Below, one piece after another: positions 1 through 5,117 of a stretch of DNA of 5,356 nt. This DNA is from Actinomycetota bacterium (GTDB lineage Bacteria > Actinomycetota > UBA4738 > HRBIN12): the NCBI GenBank assembly GCA_005883885.1, contig VAYF01000095.1, positions 1-5,356 of the forward strand, read 5' to 3'. The position numbers and the translations under genes are program-made. The notes beneath the pieces were generated by a model that saw only the letters and a list, made by a program, of their open reading frames with translations, had not been told where the DNA came from and did not search any database. How positions within the stretch are numbered: the first letter of the stretch is position 1; the number at the start of each line of letters is the position of its first letter.

Positions 1-527
1 CCGATCACACCGTGCTTGGCTGACACGTAGCCCGCCAAGCCGCCGACAGCCTCCAGACCGGCGGTCGAAGACATGTTGACGATGGCGCCACCCTCGCCGG
101 TCTGCAACATGGCCGGGATCTCGAACTTCATGGAGAGGAACACGCTTCGAAGCGTGATGGCGATCGCCGTGTCGTACGCGTCGACGGGCACGTCGGCGAG
201 CGGGGTCGGCGGAGGACCTCCTCCGGCCGCGTTGTTGAAGGCCAGATCGAGCGTCCCGAAGGTCTCGACCGTCCGCTCCACGAGCTGCCGAACCGCGTCG
301 GCGTTCCCGACATCGGTGGGGACGGCGATCGCGCGTCCTCCGGCGACGCTGATCGCGGCTGCGAGCTCCGTGAGCTCGTGCTCGCTCCGCGCTGCAAGGG
401 CGACCGCAGCGCCCGCATCGGCGAAAGCGCGTGCCGTCGCCGCCCCGATCCCTCGACTTGCGCCGGTGACGATCGCGACCTTGCCGCGTAGGGACGGATC
501 CGTCTGCTGCAGACCGTCGGACATCAT
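1..527 (-). CDS. SDR-family NAD(P)-dependent oxidoreductase, C-terminus cut by window edge
   Basis: Classical short-chain dehydrogenase/reductase with a Rossmann fold, probably a soluble cytoplasmic alcohol/ketone oxidoreductase; the substrate is unknown. About 175 residues are visible and the frame is open to base 1; the family is usually about 250. Visible motifs are the cofactor-binding TGASRGIG at residues 21-28, D72-V73, NNAAG at 98-102, Ser154 and YVSAK at 167-171 (catalytic Tyr167 and Lys171, with Ser 13 residues before Tyr as expected). Arg25 and Arg47 (end of strand beta-2) favour NADP(H). The position usually held by the tetrad Asn (in 'VNL') appears to be Thr125 (AITLRSVF). The ATG at 527 forms an ATGA overlap with the stop of the upstream M24 gene; a second in-frame ATG lies at 524. 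GGAGG at 537-533 serves either, so the true start is 527 or 524. Family assignment is secure; subfamily and substrate are not. Confidence 0.93.
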   Translation of the reverse strand, partial: MMSDGLQQTDPSLRGKVAIVTGASRGIGAATARAFADAGAAVALAARSEHELTELAAAISVAGGRAIAVPTDVGNADAVRQLVERTVETFGTLDLAFNNAAGGGPPPTPLADVPVDAYDTAIAITLRSVFLSMKFEIPAMLQTGEGGAIVNMSSTAGLEAVGGLAGYVSAKHGVI

Positions 528-1735
528 CTGCACCTCCCTGGACGGGCGAGCAAGGCGTCGGACCATGGATACGGAACGAGTGTCCGGGCGCCGTCCTCGG
601 TGACGACGATCTGATCGCCGAGCTTGACGCCATGGTCGCCGCCCACCTCCCCGAAGTAGCCCTCGACCACCAGCACCATGCCGGGCTCGAGCACCGAATC
701 GGCGTTGGACTGCGTATCCACAGGATGACAGACGCTCGGGTTCTCCTCCTCCAGCCCGATCCCGTGGATCATGCACTCGTAGCGCTGGGCCATGAACCGC
801 GCGGGGATCGGCGGAGCCATCAGGGCCAGCTCGCCGCACGTGAGACCGGGGCGGACCAAGGCCTCCATGCTCGAGAGCCAGCTCAGCGCGGCACGATAGG
901 TCGCCCGCTGTGAGGCGCTCGGCTCACCGACCGCGAACGTTCGAGAGACGCAGAAGAAGCAGCCCTCCAACGCGACCGAGTCGGTGTCGACGTAGACGAG
1001 ATCGCCGACCTCGATGCGACGGTCGGTCGCCTCCGCGCGCCAGGGGTTGGTGTTGGGGCCCGAGCAGAGCGTGTTCGTGGCCAGGTACTCGCCGCCGTTA
1101 CGCAGCAGCACCCGCGCCATCTCCCCGAGCAGTTCGCGTTCGGAGATGCCCGGGGCGAGCGAGGCCTCAACCGTGCGGAGCTCCGCTTCTATAAGGGGGG
1201 CGTTCAGGTCGAAGAGCGAGCGCTCGACCGGTCCCTTCACCTGACGTGCTTGCTGGGTCACCGGTCCCGAGTCGCGGAGCCTGATCCCGTGGGACTCCAG
1301 CGCCAGGTACGCGGCGGTCCCCGCGCGGTCCATGGCAACGAGGTCGCCCGTCACGCCCAACTCACGGAGCGCGCCCACCGTCACCTCCGCCCACACGACC
1401 GCCTCGGCGGCCGGATCGTCGAAGAACTCCCACGCGTGCATCGGGCGCACGTCGGGCGCACGGCGCCGCGACCGGTGCGCGGAGTTCGCGTGCTCGAAGA
1501 GGACCGGGTCGCCTTCCTGCGGCACCACCGCGCACCGCACGAAGGTGCTCATCGCGTACACCGGCATGGCGCTGGCGCCGGTCGCGTACCGGATGTTCGG
1601 CTCGTTGAACAGGACGCAGGCCGCCACGTCGTGTGCGCGCATCGAGCCCTGCAGTCGCGCGAGCCGTTCCGTCCGGAGCAACTCGAGTCGGTCGGCGTCC
1701 GGCGGATCCACGATCAGGCTCTCGTAGGTCGTCAT
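524..1735 (-). CDS. M24-family (aminopeptidase P / creatinase fold) protein, DddP-like branch, altered metal site
   Basis: A 403-residue protein with the two-domain layout of M24 enzymes: an N-terminal creatinase-like domain (about 15-165, with NIRYATG at 47-53) and a C-terminal pita-bread domain (about 170-390). Visible landmarks are NPW at 230-232, VDTD at 249-252, SRTF at 264-267, HGIG at 324-327, PGMVLVVEGY at 351-360 and GEVGG at 362-366. The D-x-D and GEVGG..GVKL pattern recalls the DddP-like branch (DMSP lyase and related M24 proteins) more than classical PepP. Of the five expected metal ligands, Asp250, His324 and Glu358 are present, but the second Asp is Cys262 (CFFCVSRTF) and the last Glu is Gly373 (VKLGDQ). 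It may be a non-peptidase hydrolase or lyase, may bind metal differently, or may not bind it at all. The ATG at 1735 is preceded by an in-frame TGA three codons upstream and has no clear SD. The gene starts 18 bases after a tRNA and overlaps the SDR gene by four bases. Fold is sure; reaction is unknown. Confidence 0.9.
   Translation of the reverse strand: MTTYESLIVDPPDADRLELLRTERLARLQGSMRAHDVAACVLFNEPNIRYATGASAMPVYAMSTFVRCAVVPQEGDPVLFEHANSAHRSRRRAPDVRPMHAWEFFDDPAAEAVVWAEVTVGALRELGVTGDLVAMDRAGTAAYLALESHGIRLRDSGPVTQQARQVKGPVERSLFDLNAPLIEAELRTVEASLAPGISERELLGEMARVLLRNGGEYLATNTLCSGPNTNPWRAEATDRRIEVGDLVYVDTDSVALEGCFFCVSRTFAVGEPSASQRATYRAALSWLSSMEALVRPGLTCGELALMAPPIPARFMAQRYECMIHGIGLEEENPSVCHPVDTQSNADSVLEPGMVLVVEGYFGEVGGDHGVKLGDQIVVTEDGARTLVPYPWSDALLARPGRCR
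531..539 (-). promoter_or_regulatory. Shine-Dalgarno site of the SDR gene, inside the M24 gene end
   Basis: On the minus strand AGGGAGGTG lies five bases before the ATG at 527 and eight before the ATG at 524. It sits within the last codons of the M24 gene, so ribosomes terminating there can restart on the SDR gene. This is a strong anti-SD match, unlike the upstream regions of most other genes here. Confidence 0.7.
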
Positions 1736-1753
1736 GCTGGCTCATCCGGACGG

Positions 1754-1846
1754 TGGCGGAGGCGGCGTGATTCGAACACGCGAGGGGTGGATTAGACCCC
1801 TAACCGCTTTCGAGGCGGTCCCGTTCGTCCGCTCCGGCACGCCTCC
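1754..1846 (-). tRNA. tRNA-Ser(CGA), CCA encoded
   Basis: The minus strand folds into a complete class II tRNA. The 7-bp acceptor stem is GGAGGCG (1846-1840) with CGCCTCC (1764-1758). The anticodon stem ACCGC/GCGGT (1819-1815 and 1807-1803) encloses the loop CTCGAAA, giving anticodon CGA at 1812-1810, which reads UCG. A long variable arm follows, built on GGGGT/ACCCC. The T arm is GCGTG-TTCGAAT-CACGC at 1781-1765. The discriminator is G (1757), as serine tRNAs require, and CCA is encoded at 1756-1754. Length is 90 nt plus CCA. The gene lies head-to-head with the cyclic-nucleotide-binding protein and directly upstream of the M24 gene. Confidence 0.97.
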
Positions 1847-1852
1847 GGGGCG

Positions 1853-1861
1853 AGTCTAGCA
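1853..1861 (-). promoter_or_regulatory. Extended -10 promoter element for tRNA-Ser
   Basis: On the minus strand TGCTAGACT at 1861-1853 matches an extended -10 (TGn followed by TAnnnT). It ends six bases before the first base of the mature tRNA (G1846). No convincing -35 hexamer is seen 16-18 bases upstream; CGGATC occupies the 17-bp-spacer position. If used, transcription would begin at or next to the mature 5' end, leaving almost no leader. Confidence 0.4.
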
Positions 1862-1881
1862 AGGCCAACCCGGACGATCCG

Positions 1882-1890
1882 TGACATCAT
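1882..1890 (+). promoter_or_regulatory. Possible extended -10 for the cNMP-binding gene
   Basis: TGACATCAT on the plus strand fits a weak TGn-nAnnnT pattern and would give a leader of about 20 bases before the ATG at 1919. No good -35 is visible. This is a weak motif-only call in the 72-base divergent gap shared with the tRNA promoter. Confidence 0.2.
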
Positions 1891-1918
1891 CGGCGCAAGC
1901 GGCTCAGGGGGAAGGCCG

Positions 1919-2326
1919 ATGGACGCGAAGCAGCTCGACGGTGTCCCGTTGTTCGAGGGGCTCTCCCGCAAGGAACGCGGCACCGTGGCGCGATGGGCCG
2001 ACGTGATCGATCTCCCGTCCGGGTACCACCTCGCCGATCAGGGAGCATTCGCCCACGAGTTCTTCGCCCTGCTTGAGGGGAACGTGGAGGTCACGCGCGA
2101 TGGCGAACGCCTGGTCGAGCTCGGACCGGGCGACTTCTTCGGGGAGATCGCGCTCGTGGAGCGTGATCGAAGGACCGCTACGGTCACCGCGATCACGCCC
2201 GTGACCGCGATCGTGATGCATGGGCGAGACTTCGATGCGATGCGCTCCGGATTTCCTCAGATCGCCCAGAGGATCCACGACGCCGTCCATGCCAGGTCTC
2301 CTCGGCACGACCAGGATGAGGGCTAG
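1919..2326 (+). CDS. Stand-alone cyclic nucleotide-binding (CAP_ED) domain protein
   Basis: A 135-residue protein that is essentially one cNMP-binding beta-roll. It opens with the short helix LDGVPLFEGLS (6-16), typical of Crp/Fnr-type sensor domains. The phosphate-binding cassette GDFFGEIALVERDRRTATV spans residues 71-89. Within it, Glu76 (FGE, ribose contact in the family) and Arg85-Thr86 (phosphate contact) are kept, so binding of cAMP or cGMP is plausible. There is no helix-turn-helix, kinase, transporter or membrane segment: after the domain's C-helix (about 105-123) only a short charged tail remains. It is therefore a soluble sensor that must act through a partner not visible here. The ATG at 1919 is preceded by AGGGGGAAGG at 1906-1915, a usable SD. 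It diverges from tRNA-Ser and converges with tadA. Domain call is firm; role unknown. Confidence 0.9.
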   Translation: MDAKQLDGVPLFEGLSRKERGTVARWADVIDLPSGYHLADQGAFAHEFFALLEGNVEVTRDGERLVELGPGDFFGEIALVERDRRTATVTAITPVTAIVMHGRDFDAMRSGFPQIAQRIHDAVHARSPRHDQDEG

Positions 2327-2351
2327 CCCGGTTCGTTAGCTAGCGCCGGGC
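2321..2351. terminator. Possible shared hairpin between convergent genes
   Basis: GCCCGG (2326-2331) can pair with CCGGGC (2346-2351) around a 14-base loop. Alternatively the palindrome GCTAGC at 2322-2327 can pair with its second copy at 2339-2344. Each GCTAGC copy contains the TAG stop of one of the two convergent genes. No T-tract follows on either strand, so this is at best a weak, possibly bidirectional, terminator. Confidence 0.25.
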
Positions 2352-2789
2352 CTGGAAGAACGCGCGCAGCAGGTCCCCGCACTCCTCGGCGAGCACGCCG
2401 GGGATCACCGTCGCCTCGTGGTTGAGCCGTGGATCCTTCACGAGGTTCCCGAGCGATCCCGCGAAGCCCGCCTTCGGGTCAGCCGCTCCGAACACCACGC
2501 GATCCAGTCGGGCGAGCACGATCGCTCCGGCGCACATCGCACAGGGCTCGAGCGTCACGAAGAGCGTGCATCCGTCGAGCCGCCAGCCCTCCGTCACTGA
2601 AGCCGCCTCCCGGATCGAGAGCATCTCGGCGTGTGCGGTGGGGTCGCCGCGGAGCTCGCGCTCGTTCCCGGCGGCCCCGATCTCCCGATCGTCGCGCACC
2701 ACGACCGCGCCGATCGGAACGTCGCCGTGCTCCGCGCACCGGCTCGCGAGCTCCAGCGCGCGGCGCATCCAATGCTCGTCAGTAGGCAT
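2340..2789 (-). CDS. tadA: tRNA-specific adenosine deaminase TadA
   Basis: A 149-residue cytidine/deoxycytidylate-deaminase-fold enzyme, the usual size for bacterial TadA. In the family it converts A34 of tRNA-Arg(ACG) to inosine so that one tRNA reads several CGN codons. The zinc site is complete: His53 and the catalytic Glu55 in DPTAHAEM (49-56), and Cys83 and Cys86 in TLEPCAMCAGA (79-89). Asn42 and the DPKAGFAGS segment (104-112) also agree with TadA rather than with free-nucleoside deaminases. The ATG at 2789 gives the typical N-terminus (DEHWMRRALELA) and overlaps the upstream metallopeptidase gene by 11 bases. No SD is seen, so translation is probably coupled to that gene. The gene converges with the cNMP-binding gene, with 13 bases between the stops. 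Confidence 0.95.
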   Translation of the reverse strand: MPTDEHWMRRALELASRCAEHGDVPIGAVVVRDDREIGAAGNERELRGDPTAHAEMLSIREAASVTEGWRLDGCTLFVTLEPCAMCAGAIVLARLDRVVFGAADPKAGFAGSLGNLVKDPRLNHEATVIPGVLAEECGDLLRAFFQARR

Positions 2790-3138
2790 CGATCTCGAGC
2801 AGCCGCTCGTCGCTGATCCCGAAGTGATGGGCCACCTCGTGCGCGACGGTGTGCGCGACCACGGCCTTCAGTCGTCGTTCGTCCAGACCCGCGGAGCGCA
2901 TGATCGTCGCGCGGTAGAGCGTGATCGTGTCGGGCAGGACGTTCGTATACCCGCGACCGCGCTGGGACAACGGGACGCCGCGGTAGAGACCGAGCAGGCC
3001 GGGTTGACCGGGTGGCGGGAGGTCCTCGACCTGCACCGTCACGTTGTCCATCGTCTGGAGCACCCAGGCGGGCAATCCGTCCAACGCCTCGCCCACCAGC
3101 TCCTCGAACCGCTCGCGCGTGATGTCGACACGTGGCAC
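2779..3138 (-). CDS. Minimal zincin metallopeptidase (Zincin_1 / DUF1025 type)
   Basis: A 119-residue protein matching the small metallopeptidase family often listed as Zincin_1 (DUF1025). It has the conserved segment LLGLYRGVPLSQRG (48-61) and the zinc motif HEVAHHFGISD at 100-110. His100 and His104 are the expected zinc ligands, Glu101 the general base and Asp110 the likely third ligand, following the HExxHxxGxxD pattern. There is no signal peptide or membrane segment, so it is probably cytoplasmic; the natural substrate of the family is not established as far as I know. The start is GTG at 3138 (MPRVDITRERFEELV); no SD precedes it. A -10-like GACGAT lies six bases before the GTG, suggesting a leaderless message. 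It is the first gene of a two-gene unit with tadA and diverges from pncB. Confidence 0.9.
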   Translation of the reverse strand: MPRVDITRERFEELVGEALDGLPAWVLQTMDNVTVQVEDLPPPGQPGLLGLYRGVPLSQRGRGYTNVLPDTITLYRATIMRSAGLDERRLKAVVAHTVAHEVAHHFGISDERLLEIDAY

Positions 3139-3144
3139 GACCGC

Positions 3145-3150
3145 ATCGTC
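3145..3150 (-). promoter_or_regulatory. Putative -10 of the metallopeptidase-tadA unit (leaderless)
   Basis: On the minus strand GACGAT at 3150-3145 fits the nAnnnT actinobacterial -10 pattern. It is followed by six bases and then the GTG start at 3138, the spacing expected if transcription starts on the first base of the start codon. No -35 is evident. The absence of an SD supports it indirectly. Confidence 0.3.
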
Positions 3151-3160
3151 CCAGGTCGGC

Positions 3161-3166
3161 TACATT
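3161..3166 (+). promoter_or_regulatory. Putative -10 of pncB (leaderless)
   Basis: TACATT on the plus strand fits TAnnnT and is followed by exactly six bases before the ATG at 3173, as in leaderless actinobacterial transcripts. There is no SD at the right distance from the ATG. No clear -35 is seen. Motif plus spacing only. Confidence 0.45.
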
Positions 3167-3172
3167 CGGCCC

Positions 3173-4525
3173 ATGCCCGGCGGGCTCCGCACCGACCTCT
3201 ACGAGCTGAACATGGCGGTGAGCTATCTCCGTCGCGGCATGAAGGGGCCGTCCACGTTCAGCCTGTACGTCCGGAAGCTCCCGAAGCATCGAGGGTTCCT
3301 CGTTGCCGCCGGTCTCCAGGATTGCCTGGACTTCCTCGAGGAGTTCTCGTTCGACGACGATGACCTGCGCTACCTGGGCTCGATCGGCTTCGACGATCGA
3401 GCCCAGGCGGACCTCGCGGGCATCCGATTCGACGGCGAGGTCTGGGCGGTCCCCGAGGGGACGATCGTCCACGCGGACGAGCCGATCCTGGAGGTCACCG
3501 CGCCGATCGCGGTCGCCCAGCTGGTGGAGACCGCCCTGCTCAACCGGATCACTTTGCACACGACGCTCGCGTCGAAGGCCGCCCGCTACGTGCTCGCGGC
3601 CGAAGGCCGCGACCTCGTGGACTTCTCGTTCCGTCGGACCCACGGGATGGATGCCGCGATGGCCGCCGCACGGAGCTCGGCGATCGTCGGGTTCGCGGCG
3701 ACGTCGGACGTGGCCGCGGCGCGAGCGTACGGATTGCAGGTCGCCGGGACGATGGCGCACTCCTTCATCGAGGCGTTCCCGTCGGAGGAGCTCGCCTTCC
3801 GGTCGTTCGCGGAAGACCACCCGACGAGGACGACGTTCCTGGTGGACACGTACGACACCCTGAACGGCGTCCGGACCGCGATCGCGGTGGCGCGAGAGCT
3901 CGGCATCACGGATCGGGTCGGGATCCGATTGGACAGCGGCGACCTGGACAACCTGGCGCGCGCCGCCCGCGCGATCCTCGACGACGAGGGCTTGAAGGAC
4001 GCGCGGATCTTCGCGAGCGGCGGGCTCGACGAGATCGAGGTCGCCGAACTGGTCCACGGGGGTGCACCGGTCGATGCGTTCGGGATCGGGACCCAGATGG
4101 GCGTGTCGGCCGACGCCCCGTACCTCGATACGGTCTACAAGCTCGTGCAGTACGACGGCCGCCCCTCCATGAAGCTCTCCACGGCGAAGGCGAGCCCGCC
4201 AGGCCCGAAACAGATCTGGCGGAGCGGCGGTGAGGAAGGCGACGTGCTCGGTCTCCGCGACGACGATCCGCCGGCGTACGGATGGGAGCCACTGCTCGAG
4301 CCGGTGATGCGCGACGGTCGCCGCCTCCACCCGGATCCCCCGCTCCGGCGACTGCAGCATCGGTTCCAGGACGAGCTGGTCCGTCTCCCGACGAAAGCAC
4401 GGCGACTGTCCCATCCCGAGCACGTGCTGGTGGGTCACTCACCGTCGCTCGCCGCGCTCATCGTCCGCACGCAGGCCGATGCGCTGGTCCGCGCGGGGCT
4501 CGGCGAGCCACGCGGCAGCGACTGA
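3173..4525 (+). CDS. pncB: Nicotinate phosphoribosyltransferase
   Basis: A 450-residue cytoplasmic enzyme of the Preiss-Handler NAD salvage route. It joins nicotinate and PRPP to give nicotinate mononucleotide, with ATP hydrolysis. Family landmarks in order are TDLYELNM (7-14), TFSLYVRKLP (28-37), RRTHGMDAA (154-162), GTMAHSF (192-198) with His196 as the expected phosphorylated histidine, DTYDT (225-229), RLDSGDL (252-258), ASGGLDE (281-287), GIGTQMG (304-310) and KLS..K (334-339). All expected blocks are present and the length fits the family. The frame is open upstream to an ATG at 3044, but that extension lies within the opposite-strand metallopeptidase gene. The ATG at 3173 starts two residues before the conserved N-terminal motif and has a -10 at leaderless spacing. 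It ends five bases from the leuD stop on the other strand; no terminator is visible there. Confidence 0.95.
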   Translation: MPGGLRTDLYELNMAVSYLRRGMKGPSTFSLYVRKLPKHRGFLVAAGLQDCLDFLEEFSFDDDDLRYLGSIGFDDRAQADLAGIRFDGEVWAVPEGTIVHADEPILEVTAPIAVAQLVETALLNRITLHTTLASKAARYVLAAEGRDLVDFSFRRTHGMDAAMAAARSSAIVGFAATSDVAAARAYGLQVAGTMAHSFIEAFPSEELAFRSFAEDHPTRTTFLVDTYDTLNGVRTAIAVARELGITDRVGIRLDSGDLDNLARAARAILDDEGLKDARIFASGGLDEIEVAELVHGGAPVDAFGIGTQMGVSADAPYLDTVYKLVQYDGRPSMKLSTAKASPPGPKQIWRSGGEEGDVLGLRDDDPPAYGWEPLLEPVMRDGRRLHPDPPLRRLQHRFQDELVRLPTKARRLSHPEHVLVGHSPSLAALIVRTQADALVRAGLGEPRGSD

Positions 4526-4530
4526 ATGAT

Positions 4531-5115
4531 CTAGGCGGTCGGCAGCCAGGCGTCGCGAGACGCCTCATATCGCGTGATGGCTTCGTCGTGTTGGAGCGTC
4601 AGCCCGATCTCGTCGAGCCCCTCCATCAACCGCCACCTCGTGAAGTCGTCGATCGCGAACGTCTCGTCGACCCCGGGCGCGCTGACGGTCCGTGCGTCCA
4701 GATCGACGACGATCCTGGTCGTCGGGTCGTCGAGGACCGCGTCCATGAGCGCGCGCACCGACTCCTGCGCGAGCTCGACCGGGAGCAGGCCGATCTTCAG
4801 CGAGTTGTTCCGGAAGATGTCGGCGAAGCTCGGAGCGATCATCGCGCGGAACCCGTAGTCCTCGATCGCCCACACGGCGTGCTCGCGGCTGGACCCGGCC
4901 CCGAAGTTGGGCCCGGCGAGGAGGATCGACGCCCCCGCGTAGCGCTCGTCGTTGAAGATGAACGCAGGGTCCTTGCGCCATTCGTCGAACAGGAAGGGCC
5001 CGAACCCCGCTCGCTCGACCCGCTTGAGGTACTGCGCCGGGATGATCTGGTCGGTGTCGACGTCGGCGCGGTCGAGCGGGAGCGCCGTGCCCTCGACCCG
5101 GGTGACGGGCTCCAC
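4531..5115 (-). CDS. leuD: 3-isopropylmalate dehydratase small subunit
   Basis: A 194-residue swivel-domain subunit that pairs with LeuC to isomerise 2-isopropylmalate to 3-isopropylmalate in leucine biosynthesis. Diagnostic segments are DVDTDQIIPAQYLKR (18-32), FLFDEWR (41-47), GPNFGAGSSREHAVWA (68-83), the substrate-contacting loop of the family, and PSFADIFRNNSLKIGLLP (95-112). Length is normal for LeuD. The frame extends upstream to about 5313, but that part is the antisense-free shadow of leuC. The best start is GTG at 5115, two bases after the leuC stop, with GGAGGA at 5130-5125 ten bases upstream. An alternative CTG at 5121 is closer to the SD but less likely. It is the second gene of a leuC-leuD operon and ends tail-to-tail with pncB. 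Confidence 0.95.
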   Translation of the reverse strand: MEPVTRVEGTALPLDRADVDTDQIIPAQYLKRVERAGFGPFLFDEWRKDPAFIFNDERYAGASILLAGPNFGAGSSREHAVWAIEDYGFRAMIAPSFADIFRNNSLKIGLLPVELAQESVRALMDAVLDDPTTRIVVDLDARTVSAPGVDETFAIDDFTRWRLMEGLDEIGLTLQHDEAITRYEASRDAWLPTA

Positions 5116-5117
5116 GA

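Noticed and set aside
73..603. Plus-strand open frame antisense to the SDR gene
   Set aside because: It is a low-complexity Ala/Ser/Arg product with no family signature. The opposite strand carries complete SDR motifs.
1250..1795. Plus-strand open frame antisense to the M24 gene and running into the tRNA
   Set aside because: Composition is Arg/His/Pro-rich, no motif is present, and it overlaps a secure tRNA and a secure protein gene.
1847..1918. Small RNA or riboswitch in the tRNA / cNMP-gene divergent gap
   Set aside because: Only 72 bases are available and they are accounted for by promoter-like motifs and an SD; no conserved riboswitch pattern or strong stem is seen.
3044..3172. N-terminal extension of pncB to an upstream ATG at 3044
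   Set aside because: The extra 43 residues have no similarity to the family N-terminus and lie mostly within the opposite-strand metallopeptidase gene. The ATG at 3173 begins just before the conserved TDLYEL motif.
2422..3363. Plus-strand open frame across tadA, the metallopeptidase and the start of pncB
   Set aside because: It is in conflict with three motif-bearing genes and has no domain of its own.
2594..4438. Very long minus-strand open frame (614 codons) antisense to pncB and across the metallopeptidase and tadA
   Set aside because: It is rich in Arg, Glu and Asp with no recognisable domain, and it lies opposite pncB and in another frame of the metallopeptidase and tadA, all with clear family motifs. 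Long antisense frames are expected at this GC content.
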